Source: UBA5078 sp963977405 (lineage in GTDB: Bacteria; Pseudomonadota; Gammaproteobacteria; Pseudomonadales; Pseudohongiellaceae). Taken from it: a stretch of DNA of 64,000 nucleotides. The position numbers were made by a program, and so were the translations under genes. The stretch spans positions 13,113-77,112 of the forward strand of contig CAXBOY010000003.1 of assembly GCA_963977405.1 (NCBI GenBank). The letters run 5' to 3'. This document shows positions 33,715 through 42,219 of the stretch, piece after piece. Position 1 is the first letter of the stretch, and every line of letters starts with the position of its first letter. The notes under the pieces are model-generated. The model saw only the letters and a program-made list of their open reading frames with translations, ran no database searches and was not told the origin of the DNA.

Positions 33715-35120
33715 GTTTGCACGTTCTCGAATTCAACGATGCTGGGCTACGTCTTAGTGACGCGAGCGGCATACTCTTAAGTAGCCCAGGTTATGCCTAT
33801 GTGAATGCGAAAGAGATCGAGTTCGGTGAGAGCGCACGCAAGCGTAGTAAGGTTTATCCCCTTAGTAGTTATAATCAGTTTTGGCATAAGCTGAGTCTTG
33901 ACCCCTTTTCTAAGCCTGTCGGGAATTTTCGCCACAATGCGGACATCGCTTTCTCCCACCTGCAGGATATTGCCCGTAGCGCCGAGCTAGAAGGCGAGGT
34001 CGTGCTAGCGGTTCCAGGTAGTTTTAGTCGCGAGCAGATGGCCATACTTTTGGGTCTGTTAAAGCAAAGCCCAATGCGCCCCGTTGGACTCGTCGATGCG
34101 GCGCTTATGGCGAGTATTGAGCACGCACATCATGACTCAGTGATACACGTCGACCTGCAGCTACACCAAGTGGTGCTATCGAAAATGCAGCGCGTCGGCA
34201 CAGAGTTAAAACGAGAAAGCGTAGTACTGGTACCAGGCGCAGGTTGGATGAATATTAGCGATAGCCTGATGCATCTGTTCACGAGTGCGTTCATCCAGCA
34301 GTGTCGTTTCAACCCACAGCACAACGCAGCATCTGAACAGATGCTCTTGGATAATTTGCCGCAGTGGTTGAATGAGGAGGGCATCGAAGATGCAACTGAC
34401 GATGCTAACTTACAAGAGAATCGCAGCAGCTTGCAGGTTAAGCTGACTCAGAACAACACCGTGCATCAAGCGAGTCTGTCACGCAGCGCTTTGCATAGTC
34501 GATTGTTGCCCTTTTTCCAGAAGATTGTGCAGCAACTCGCAGTGATCGATCCGCAGGGTAATAGTCCTGTTTTAGTTTCCGACTATATGCAGTGCTTGCC
34601 CGGTCTCGAGACCGTGCTAAGTAGTTCGCTCGAGGGCAACTCGCGCTCAGCGCTGCTGCTGAACGAGCGTAGCGTGGCACAAGCCTGTCTTGAGTATCGG
34701 GACGCCTTACATGGCACCTCGGAGGCACTTCACTTCGTTAGTAAGATCAGCGCTAAGCAAAGTGAAGCTCCAGCAAATGCTGCTGGCGAAGATCACGCTC
34801 AACTGGCGCCTACCCACCTCCTCATGCGCCATCAAGCGCAACGACTCTCTGATGGAATATTGATCTGTGTGGCAAAACAAGCGGGGCAGAGTAGTGTGCA
34901 CTTATTGCAAGCAACGCAGGCCGCAGGCGTTGCCGACATGCAAGTAGTAGGCGAGATCCTAGCGAAAGGCGGCGAGTTTATTTTGCAGAGTAAGAGTTTG
35001 TTGATCAATGCTCATGGGCTAGACGGTCCGCAAGTACTTAAGCTTGGTGACACAATTAGTTCAGCAGAGTTCGATCTAGCAGCTATTGAATTAATTTGCG
35101 TGCAGGACAGTAATGAGTAG
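33711..35120 (+). CDS. Actin/Hsp70-fold protein with degenerate nucleotide loops
   Basis: A 469-residue cytosolic protein (no signal, no membrane helix). The layout resembles Hsp70/FtsA/PilM-type actin-fold proteins. There is an N-terminal strand pair LHVLEFNDAGLRL where phosphate loop 1 belongs, then VVLAVPGSFSREQMAILLGL and RPVGLVDAALMASIEHA as in Hsp70-like subdomains. VIHVDLQLHQVVLSKM lies at the phosphate loop 2 position, and a C-terminal beta-rich domain follows (about 385-469). The Gly-rich Dx(G/G)T loops are replaced (EFNDAG, DLQLHQ), so ATP hydrolysis is doubtful. It sits between the channel gene and the first VWA gene with overlaps at both ends, suggesting a cytosolic scaffold for the motor, as GspL and PilM are in other machines. 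Confidence 0.6.
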   Translation: MSLHVLEFNDAGLRLSDASGILLSSPGYAYVNAKEIEFGESARKRSKVYPLSSYNQFWHKLSLDPFSKPVGNFRHNADIAFSHLQDIARSAELEGEVVLAVPGSFSREQMAILLGLLKQSPMRPVGLVDAALMASIEHAHHDSVIHVDLQLHQVVLSKMQRVGTELKRESVVLVPGAGWMNISDSLMHLFTSAFIQQCRFNPQHNAASEQMLLDNLPQWLNEEGIEDATDDANLQENRSSLQVKLTQNNTVHQASLSRSALHSRLLPFFQKIVQQLAVIDPQGNSPVLVSDYMQCLPGLETVLSSSLEGNSRSALLLNERSVAQACLEYRDALHGTSEALHFVSKISAKQSEAPANAAGEDHAQLAPTHLLMRHQAQRLSDGILICVAKQAGQSSVHLLQATQAAGVADMQVVGEILAKGGEFILQSKSLLINAHGLDGPQVLKLGDTISSAEFDLAAIELICVQDSNE

Positions 35121-36207
35121 AAAGCGAAGAGGAGCATTCAATCCGATGAGTCTAGCCTTTCTGGACGTAATGTCCTGTGGCTTTGGCGCTGTGGTGCTCA
35201 TTTTCTTGATTCTCGACCACCAGGTTTCGGTACGCAACGAGGTAGGCGACCCCAATCTGCAGGCCGAGGCGCGTTTGCTCGAAGAGGAAATTCTAGAGGG
35301 CGAGGACAATCTCGTCCGTATTCGTAATACGCGCGACGAGGTGAGTCTCGAGGTCGTGGAGGCGCAGGGCTTAGCCTCCCGAATCGAGGAGCAGATTAAT
35401 AGCTTCCTGCAACAACTTGCAGCATTGGAGAACACTACCGTTGCGAGTGATGAGAGCCTAGAGCAATTGCGTGCGGATATACAATCGCTCGAAGAGGAAT
35501 TGCTGCGCTTGCAATCCAGTGCTATAGAACAAACTGGGTCTAATGCGCGCGCCTTTGTTGGCGAAGGGGATCGGCAATACCTCACCGGCATGTTTTTAGG
35601 GGGCAATCGCGTTTTGATTCTAGTGGATACTTCGGCGAGTATGCTGGACGAGACACTGGTTAATATCATTCGTACCCGGAATATGTCTGACCCGAATAAA
35701 CGCGCTGCGCAAAAATGGCAACGCGCCGTGCGCACTGTCGAGTGGATCAGCAGTCAACTCCCTGTGGCTAGTCAGTATCAGATTTACGGTTTCAACAGTG
35801 ACGTTACCGCAGCGCTCGATGGTAGTGATGGCGATTGGTTAGAAGTGGCCGATCGCGATCAGCTCAATGCGGCAGTTGCGAGTGTGAAGCAGATGATTCC
35901 TGAGAACGGTACCAATCTGGCGCGGGTGTTTCAGGCGGCGGCACAACTCTCGCCGCCTCCTGACAATATTTATCTGATTACAGACGGACTGCCCACACTC
36001 TCCTCCGTGGCCTCGAATGCGAGGCTTATCACCCCTGCGAAAAGGCTTGAACTTTTCGATGACGCGGTGGAGTATTTGCCAAGTAGAACGCCCGTCAACA
36101 TTATACTTTTCCCTTTGGAGGGAGACCCCAACGCCTCGGCTGCATATTGGCAGTTGGCGCAAATTACGCGGGGCTCCTTCTTAAGCCCAGCGAAGGATTG
36201 GCCATAA
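35113..36207 (+). CDS. VWA-domain protein with ExbD-like N-terminal membrane helix (first of two)
   Basis: The 364-residue protein has a short basic N-terminus and one helix at about 12-34 carrying SLAFLDVMSCGFGAVVLIFL. Asp18 in FLDV sits where ExbD, TolR and MotB keep their proton-accepting Asp. A long coiled coil follows (about 50-140, EEEILEGEDNLVRIR and later QLRADIQSLEEELLRLQ). The C-terminal von Willebrand A domain has an intact MIDAS start DTSASM (Asp172, Ser174, Ser176), a Thr in NGTNLARVF and the late Asp in YLITDGLPT. It should face the periplasm. It starts eight bases inside the previous gene (ATGAGTAG) and shares TAATG with the next. Its paralogue follows immediately. Confidence 0.82.
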   Translation: MSRKRRGAFNPMSLAFLDVMSCGFGAVVLIFLILDHQVSVRNEVGDPNLQAEARLLEEEILEGEDNLVRIRNTRDEVSLEVVEAQGLASRIEEQINSFLQQLAALENTTVASDESLEQLRADIQSLEEELLRLQSSAIEQTGSNARAFVGEGDRQYLTGMFLGGNRVLILVDTSASMLDETLVNIIRTRNMSDPNKRAAQKWQRAVRTVEWISSQLPVASQYQIYGFNSDVTAALDGSDGDWLEVADRDQLNAAVASVKQMIPENGTNLARVFQAAAQLSPPPDNIYLITDGLPTLSSVASNARLITPAKRLELFDDAVEYLPSRTPVNIILFPLEGDPNASAAYWQLAQITRGSFLSPAKDWP

Positions 36208-37208
36208 TGCGTAAACGACGTGGCGACTCAGAATCCTCTAGCATTGCGTTTCTCGACGTGATCTCCTGCGGCTTTGGCGCCATGATTCTGTTGCTGCTGA
36301 TTACCGAGAGTTCGCCGCCAATTACTTTGGAAGCCTCCGCAGTGCAGCTCCAGATGCCCATCACCGATCTACAGGAGCAACTATTCGAGATTCGTGGGGA
36401 GACGCGTATCGTGAATGCCGATTTGAATGCGAAACAGGAACAACTCTCCGCATTCCAGCAACGCATTGCCAATTTGCGTAGCCAGTTGTTCTCTGTACAA
36501 GGCCGTTTCAATAGCTCTAATAGTATCGCCGACGAACGCATCATTGAGGCGCAGAATCTCGCTAGCTCAAAGCAGTCCCTCACCGAAGAGATGGAGCGGT
36601 TGTTAGGCCAAGACTTTGAGCGTCGCAACAATCTGGTGGGCGGTATTCCTGTGGATAGCGAGTACATAATCTTCGTGATAGATACCTCGGGCAGTATGTT
36701 TCAAAACGCATGGCCACGCCTGATCGACGTGATTGTCGATACACTAGACGTCTATCCGAACGTCAAGGGAATCCAAATCATGAATGATATGGGCGACTAT
36801 ATGTTCGATTCCTTCCGCGGTCAGTGGATTCCAGACACGCCCGCGCGGCGCACGACTATCATTAACACGCTGCGTAACTGGAGCCCCTATAGTAATAGTA
36901 GTCCGGTAGAGGGTGTAACGGCTGCGATCAACACCTATTACGCGCCAGACAAGAAGATCAGCATTTACGTGATGGGCGATGACTTTCAGCCCGGTGGGTC
37001 GATTACCCAGGTGCTGCGCACTGTGGATAGGCTTAATGCGAAGGATGCTAACGGCAATCCGATGGTAAGAATCCATGCCGTCGGTTTCCCCGTAATCTTT
37101 GCATTAGAGCCTCGCTATAGACAGAGCGCCTATCGATTTGCGAACTTAATGCGGGAATTGACGCAAAGAAATGGCGGGACTTTTGTAGGACTCAACAGTT
37201 TTGAATGA
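36207..37208 (+). CDS. VWA-domain protein with ExbD-like N-terminal membrane helix (second of two)
   Basis: A 333-residue paralogue of the preceding protein. It begins MRKRRGDSESSSIAFLDV, with Asp17 in FLDVISCGFGAMILLLLI, the same helix signature. A coiled coil covers about 45-140 (QEQLSAFQQRIANLRSQL). The VWA domain starts with IIFVIDTSGSMFQNAW (Asp159, Ser161, Ser163). The third MIDAS position is unusual, ISIYVMGDDFQPGG instead of the usual TDG. I chose ATG 36207, in TAATG overlap with the previous stop, because upstream in-frame codons lie inside that gene and give no family match. The two are likely to form a heterodimer within one channel, by analogy with ExbD/TolR dimers; that is inference. 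Confidence 0.82.
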   Translation: MRKRRGDSESSSIAFLDVISCGFGAMILLLLITESSPPITLEASAVQLQMPITDLQEQLFEIRGETRIVNADLNAKQEQLSAFQQRIANLRSQLFSVQGRFNSSNSIADERIIEAQNLASSKQSLTEEMERLLGQDFERRNNLVGGIPVDSEYIIFVIDTSGSMFQNAWPRLIDVIVDTLDVYPNVKGIQIMNDMGDYMFDSFRGQWIPDTPARRTTIINTLRNWSPYSNSSPVEGVTAAINTYYAPDKKISIYVMGDDFQPGGSITQVLRTVDRLNAKDANGNPMVRIHAVGFPVIFALEPRYRQSAYRFANLMRELTQRNGGTFVGLNSFE

Positions 37209-37285
37209 AAAAGGTGTATTGTTTAGAGATACAGGGCAGCGTAGTCCTGCCTGAAACCATAGACCCTAAGGCGGAGAGAAGATTA

Positions 37286-37900
37286 GTGGGATATCGAAAA
37301 ACGCTTAAACGACTCGCAGTGCCGTGCTTAGCGCTCTTGCTTAGCGCCTGTGGCGCCAGTTCACTCGTAGTTCAGGGCAGTTACCCAAGCCCGAATGTAC
37401 GTCAGATACCGCTTACCTTGGGTGTTTACTATGATGCGGAACTGCGGGATTTTCTTTATGTCGAATATAGTGAGACAGGCAAGGAAGAATACCGCATCGC
37501 TAGCGGTCAGACCCATATGCAGCTGTTCGGGTCCGTTTTGCCTGCCATGTTCGAAAAGGTGGTGGTGCTAGATAGCCTAGAGTCCGCTACTGCCCAAGGG
37601 GTTGATGCAGTCTTCGCCCCCCGCATTGAAGAGTTCCAGCTCGCTTTGCCGCAGAAGACCCGCCTCGACTCCTATGAAGTATGGATTAAATACAATATGC
37701 GTCTGCTTGGCCCGGGTGGCGAGTACATCGCCGACTGGGTGGTAACCTCCTATGGGAAGACCCCGCAAGAGACACTGCGCTCGGTCGACGCGGGTATCAA
37801 CGATGCCACAGTAGGGGCGCTCAGAGACCTAGGGTCCAATTTCACGCTAAGCTTTAGCTCAGTGCCTGAGGTACGTGATTGGTTAGCGAGTAAGCAATAG
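37286..37900 (+). CDS. Lipoprotein of unknown family in the VWA/proton-channel cluster
   Basis: From GTG 37286 (GGAG nine bases upstream) the product is 204 residues with a classic lipobox LLLSAC at Cys22 and Gly at +2, predicting the outer membrane. An in-frame ATG at 37205 overlaps the previous stop (ATGA), but it would add 27 residues before the signal sequence, so I prefer the GTG. The mature part has mixed strands and helices: LTLGVYYDAELRDFLYVEYS, a helix GSVLPAMFEKVVVL, and VWIKYNMRLLGPGGEYIADW. This alternation recalls the LptE/PqiC-like or DUF799-like envelope lipoproteins, without a clear match. Confidence 0.65.
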   Translation: MGYRKTLKRLAVPCLALLLSACGASSLVVQGSYPSPNVRQIPLTLGVYYDAELRDFLYVEYSETGKEEYRIASGQTHMQLFGSVLPAMFEKVVVLDSLESATAQGVDAVFAPRIEEFQLALPQKTRLDSYEVWIKYNMRLLGPGGEYIADWVVTSYGKTPQETLRSVDAGINDATVGALRDLGSNFTLSFSSVPEVRDWLASKQ

Positions 37901-37957
37901 CGGCGAAATAAGCACATAGTCCCTGTATTAGGGCAGAAGTATCAACATGAGGCACTT

Positions 37958-38650
37958 ATGAGTTCCGTAAATAGAGACAAGAAGGGAACAGGTCGAGTCG
38001 CCATACACGCGTGCATGGTCATTTTGTGTGGTTTAGTCATGGCCTCCTGCACCACCACAACAGTAGATGAGTTTCGTCAAGGTGCTACTGGTATAGAGTC
38101 CCACGAATCCATCGTCATTCTCGGGCGGCGGCAAGGCAGCAACTACGAAACTCGCGAAGAGTTCGTCGATTGCGTCGGCGATAAAGTAGCTCGTGGGTCC
38201 CGCGCTATTCGCGTTATACCCGAGAAAGAGTTCATCGACTCTCTGTTTCCTTGGTTTGAGCCCCGCACTGCGCCACTGCGCACATCGGACCTGCAGGCTC
38301 TTATGGAGGAGAGTCTAGTGTCGGATAAGATCGCGGAGTACGGCATACGCTATATCGTTTGGCTCGACGGTCAGACTGAGACTACTAGTCGCAGTGGCTC
38401 CATATCCTGCGCCGTAGGCCCAGGCGGTGGTGGCTGTTTCGGTTTCGGCTCTTGGGAAGATGATTCAAATTTCGATGCGCGAGTCTGGGATGTCTCCTCA
38501 TTTGTTAATGTAGGGACCATTAGCACCGATGCCACAGGTCAGTCATATGTTCCCGCCGTCGTTGTGCCGATCCCCTTACTCGCTCGCGTTGAAGCCAACG
38601 CCTGTAACAGCTTAGCAAGTCAGTTACAGCAGTTCGTAAACGGCGATTAG
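37958..38650 (+). CDS. Lipoprotein of unknown family with Cys/Gly-rich loop
   Basis: A 230-residue lipoprotein; the signal sequence ends at VMASC (Cys31, Thr at +2), so outer membrane is expected. The body starts with HESIVILGRRQ and EFVDCVGDKV. A helix-rich middle (TSDLQALMEESLVSDKIAEY) is followed by IRYIVWLDGQTETTSRSG. The loop ISCAVGPGGGGCFGFGSWED has two cysteines, which could form a disulfide. An end region with VVVPIPLLARVEANACNSLA follows. The last part is reminiscent of lipoproteins in which a hydrophobic strand and helix contact a partner, but I cannot name it. It lies 57 bases after the previous gene and 15 before the M48 gene. Confidence 0.6.
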   Translation: MSSVNRDKKGTGRVAIHACMVILCGLVMASCTTTTVDEFRQGATGIESHESIVILGRRQGSNYETREEFVDCVGDKVARGSRAIRVIPEKEFIDSLFPWFEPRTAPLRTSDLQALMEESLVSDKIAEYGIRYIVWLDGQTETTSRSGSISCAVGPGGGGCFGFGSWEDDSNFDARVWDVSSFVNVGTISTDATGQSYVPAVVVPIPLLARVEANACNSLASQLQQFVNGD

Positions 38651-38665
38651 AGAGGCCTGAATACT

Positions 38666-40144
38666 ATGAGTAGTTTGTCGCCCACACGTCATCTTCCGCT
38701 TATTGCCTTATTTCTAGGCTGTGCCCTTGGGCTTAGTGCTTGTGCCATTAATCCAGCCACGGGGCAGGCCAATATCGTTACGATGAGTGAAAAGCGTGAG
38801 CTAGAGATTGGGGAAGAAGAGCATGCCAAGGTTATGCAGTCTATGGCGCTGCTGACAGACGACGAACTCAACGCCTATGTCAATGAAGTGGGGCAGCGCT
38901 TAGCGGCCGTCAGTGATCGACCCGATCTAGATTTTAAATTCACTATTATCGATAGCCCTGAAATTAACGCCTTCGCCTTGCCCGGCGGCTATGTCTATAT
39001 CAACCGTGGCCTGCTTGCCTATCTGAATTCAGAGGCGGAGCTTGCAGCGGTACTCGGCCATGAAATTGGTCATATTACCGCCCGTCACGCTGTACAGCAG
39101 CAGTCACGCGGCAGCCTTGCCAGAGTGGCATCAGGCGTGGGGGGAGTCGTGGCTGCTGTCGCGACAGGCAGTGGCTATATTGGCTCGCAGATTATGGATG
39201 TCGGTTCGCTGTGGGCGCAGGCGGGCTTGAGTGGCTTTGGGCGTGAGCATGAATTGGAAGCCGATACGCTTGGCGCCGAGTATCTGCTACGCGCGGGCTA
39301 TAATCCGCAGGCAGTCATCACTGTCGTTACGGTGTTGAAGAACCAAGAAGATTTCAATACCAAGGTTGCCAATCAGCAGCCGAGTTACCATGGACTATTC
39401 GCGACGCACCCGCGCAATGACACACGACTTCAACAGGCAATCTCAAGTGTAGGGGCGTTGCCGGCTAACCAGGCAACCTTGGTTGATAATCAGAAGTTTC
39501 GTGAGGAAATGGAAGGCTTAGTAGTGGGCGAGAGTCAACGTACTACGGGTACAGCGGCGCGCAATCGTTACTATCAGACTCTACTAGGCTACACGATGGT
39601 GTTTCCAGATGATTGGACGGTTAACGAAACACCCACCACAGTCTCTGCTAATAGTCCTTCCGGAGATGTTGGTTTAAAGGTCGAGGTGCAGCGCATGCAA
39701 GAGGCCATCGAACCGCGCTTGTTTATACGCGACACACTCGGCATTGAGAACCTACAGAAGTCCGAAGCCTTAGAGCAGTTCCGTCTGATTGGTTATACAG
39801 GCACTACTGTTAGTTCTGGTAAGTCGCAACGCATCGCCGTCATCTATTTGGGGCCGCGTGTCTTTATATTTACTGGCGACATCGGGGAAGGTGAAAACGC
39901 GGGGGATTCAGATCAGATGCTTCTTGCCTCCATCCGGACCTTCCGCGCGATTCAGTCGAACGAACGCTTCGCGGGGAACGAGAGCCGTATTCATTACGTG
40001 CAAGTTGCTGACGGTTTCACTTTCTCGGAGCTGGCCCGCATAAGCCCCGTTGGAAATTATCCCGAAGAGACCTTGCGCTTGATCAATGGCTACTATCCAA
40101 CTGGCACTCCAAACCCAGGCGACTGGATCAAGATAGTCGAGTAA
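38666..40144 (+). CDS. M48-family metalloprotease lipoprotein (BepA/LoiP-like)
   Basis: The 492-residue protein has a lipobox GLSAC (Cys26, Ala at +2), then INPATGQANIVTMSEKRELE, as in BepA-like proteases. The zinc motif is HEIGHITARH, with the third ligand Glu in REHELEADTLGAEYLLRAGY. Residues about 280-430 hold a beta-rich extension, and the last 60 (VQVADGFTFSELARISPVGN to YYPTGTPNPGDWIKIVE) look like a LysM-type or SPOR-like binding module. Periplasmic M48 proteases check outer-membrane protein assembly. At the end of this run it could mature or survey the cluster's lipoproteins. Its stop abuts the uup stop with no base between. Confidence 0.85.
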   Translation: MSSLSPTRHLPLIALFLGCALGLSACAINPATGQANIVTMSEKRELEIGEEEHAKVMQSMALLTDDELNAYVNEVGQRLAAVSDRPDLDFKFTIIDSPEINAFALPGGYVYINRGLLAYLNSEAELAAVLGHEIGHITARHAVQQQSRGSLARVASGVGGVVAAVATGSGYIGSQIMDVGSLWAQAGLSGFGREHELEADTLGAEYLLRAGYNPQAVITVVTVLKNQEDFNTKVANQQPSYHGLFATHPRNDTRLQQAISSVGALPANQATLVDNQKFREEMEGLVVGESQRTTGTAARNRYYQTLLGYTMVFPDDWTVNETPTTVSANSPSGDVGLKVEVQRMQEAIEPRLFIRDTLGIENLQKSEALEQFRLIGYTGTTVSSGKSQRIAVIYLGPRVFIFTGDIGEGENAGDSDQMLLASIRTFRAIQSNERFAGNESRIHYVQVADGFTFSELARISPVGNYPEETLRLINGYYPTGTPNPGDWIKIVE

Positions 40145-42070
40145 TTACTCCAACAAACTTTCCCAGCGAGCATAAAGCGCCTCGAGTTCTTTCTGCTGCT
40201 TAGCAAGCAGCGCCAGCGTAGTGTCGATCTCTGTTTGGGTCTGCTTATAGAAGTCCGCGTCTGCTATCTTTAGAGCTAACTCTGCAATTTTAGTCTCGTA
40301 AGTTTCGATTTGCTTGGGCAGCTGGTCGAGTTCGCGCTGCTCTTTGTAAGAGAGTTTTGTTGCGGGCGCTTTTGCTGGTTCGGCCTTACTCTGTGTCTCG
40401 GTTTTGCTCGATTTCGCGTTTGCCTTACTCTGCTTTTCCTTCTCTTGATCGGCGAAGGAGATCAATTTTCCGCCCTGTGCGATCCAATCCTGATAGCCGC
40501 CAACGTATTCGCGTACTTGGCCATCGCCCTCGAACACGATGCTACTGGTCACGACATTGTCGAGGAAGCGTCGATCGTGACTAACGAGCAGGATAGTGCC
40601 ATTGAACTCCAATAGAATTTCTTCGAGTAGCTCGAGAGTCTCCATATCGAGGTCGTTGGTCGGCTCATCGAGAACGATTAGATTCGCAGGCTTGCTAAAT
40701 AGCTTAGCCAGAATCAGTCGATTCTGTTCACCACCGGAAAGGGACTTTACTGGTTGCCGCGTGCGTGCTGGGGCAAAGAGGAAGTCCTGCAGATAGCTGA
40801 TCACATGGCGCTGCTTGCCGTTGATCTCGATGAACTCGCGTCCTTCGCAGAGATTGTCGATAACAGTCTTGTCCAGCTCCAACTGATTGCGCAATTGGTC
40901 AAAGTAGAGCAGTTCAAGGTTGGTGCCAATCTTCACGTCACCGGAGTCCGGCTGCAGGCTGCCGAGTAATATCTTTAGCAGTGTGGTCTTGCCGCTGCCG
41001 TTGACACCGATAAAGCCGATACGATCGCCGCGCATAACACGCGTAGAGAAATTGCTGATCAGTTGCGTGCCACCATAGCCATGACTGATGTTGCTCGCCT
41101 CGATCACAATCTTCCCAGAGGCATTCGCTGACTCCAACTCGAAACGGGCTTTGCCAGTGAGTTCGCGTCTTTGCTGCCGCTCTTCGCGCATCTTTTCCAG
41201 CGCGCGGACGCGACCCTCGTTACGAGTACGGCGGGCTTTGATGCCCTGACGGATCCATGTTTCTTCCTCGGCAAGGCGCTTATCGAACTCGCTATTGAAC
41301 TTGTCCTCCGCGTCCAATTGTTGCTCGCGGAAAACGAGGAAGCTCTCGTAGTCGTAGTCCCAGCAGCGTAATTTGCCGCGGTCGACCTCGATGATGCGAT
41401 TAGTAATACGCTGCAGGAATTGCCGGTCGTGGCTGATAACTAAGACTGCGCCATTGAAAGTGTTGAGAAATTTTTCTAGCCACTCGATAGTCGGAATATC
41501 GAGGTGATTGGTTGGCTCGTCCAGAAGGAGCATATCCGGCTGCGAGACCAACGCACGGCCGAGTGCCGCGCGGCGGCGGCTACCCCCCGAGAGATGGCGC
41601 ATCAGTGAGTCCGCAGGTAGTTTGAGACTGTCGATGATGCTGTCGATACGGTGCTGAAAAGCCCAGCCATCCCGGGCCTCGATCTCCTTCTGCAGTCGCC
41701 CCATTTCTTCTAGCTGACGGGGGTCCTCCCAATCGATCTGGTCTGCCTCGCTGTGAGTCATGGCGTGGTAGCGGCGCAGCAGCTCGCCTAGCTTCTCTAA
41801 GCCGCCTGCTACGTAGTCATAGACCGTCTCATCACTTAGTTCGGGGAGGTTCTGATCTAGGTAGGCGACCTTCAGGTCAGCCTCCCGCCATAGCTCACCG
41901 CCGTCCTGCAGGGCTTGGCCGCAGAGCAGTTTCATGAAGCTAGACTTGCCTGCGCCGTTTTGGCCGAGAATACCGATGCGCTCACCCTTATGAATGGTCA
42001 GGTCTACGCCATCGAGTAGTGGCTTGTCACCATAGGCTAGAGAAACATTGGATAGTCGGTAAAGCAGCAT
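40145..42070 (-). CDS. uup: ABC-F ATPase Uup
   Basis: Uup is a soluble ABC-F protein acting on the ribosome and affecting transposon excision in E. coli. The 641 residues hold two ABC domains: Walker A GQNGAGKSS and GVNGSGKTT, signatures LSGGSRRRAALGRAL and LSGGEQNRLILAKLF, and Walker B LLLDEPTNHLD and IVLDEPTNDLD. A linker lies between them, and a C-terminal basic coiled coil from about 550 (SYKEQRELDQLPKQIETYE) marks Uup rather than EttA or YheS. It is divergent from the GspE-like gene. No antibiotic-resistance role is indicated. Confidence 0.93.
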   Translation of the reverse strand: MLLYRLSNVSLAYGDKPLLDGVDLTIHKGERIGILGQNGAGKSSFMKLLCGQALQDGGELWREADLKVAYLDQNLPELSDETVYDYVAGGLEKLGELLRRYHAMTHSEADQIDWEDPRQLEEMGRLQKEIEARDGWAFQHRIDSIIDSLKLPADSLMRHLSGGSRRRAALGRALVSQPDMLLLDEPTNHLDIPTIEWLEKFLNTFNGAVLVISHDRQFLQRITNRIIEVDRGKLRCWDYDYESFLVFREQQLDAEDKFNSEFDKRLAEEETWIRQGIKARRTRNEGRVRALEKMREERQQRRELTGKARFELESANASGKIVIEASNISHGYGGTQLISNFSTRVMRGDRIGFIGVNGSGKTTLLKILLGSLQPDSGDVKIGTNLELLYFDQLRNQLELDKTVIDNLCEGREFIEINGKQRHVISYLQDFLFAPARTRQPVKSLSGGEQNRLILAKLFSKPANLIVLDEPTNDLDMETLELLEEILLEFNGTILLVSHDRRFLDNVVTSSIVFEGDGQVREYVGGYQDWIAQGGKLISFADQEKEKQSKANAKSSKTETQSKAEPAKAPATKLSYKEQRELDQLPKQIETYETKIAELALKIADADFYKQTQTEIDTTLALLAKQQKELEALYARWESLLE

Positions 42071-42164
42071 AGAGTTTCCATCAGTTGATTCAGGTGCAGA
42101 ATTGGCAATCGAGGCGCTTAGCTGCCCTAAGGCGGCCTAAGTCGTTGTAATTGGTGGCGCGCAG

Positions 42165-42170
42165 TATAAA
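42165..42170 (+). promoter_or_regulatory. Possible -10 element before the GspE-like gene
   Basis: TATAAA at 42165-42170 is a good -10 box 50 bases before the GspE-like start at 42220, but the matching -35 region (TCGTTG, 17 bases upstream) is poor. Weak evidence. Confidence 0.3.
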
Positions 42171-42219
42171 CTTGTTGGCAATCATAGGACAGCGTTGGAC
42201 CGCCCACAGGAGATTTCGG

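Noticed and set aside
24997..40144. Zorya-type or other anti-phage defence island
   Set aside because: Zorya needs MotA/MotB-like ZorAB plus helicase or nuclease effectors; here there is no nuclease, helicase or methylase, and most products are lipoproteins or periplasmic.
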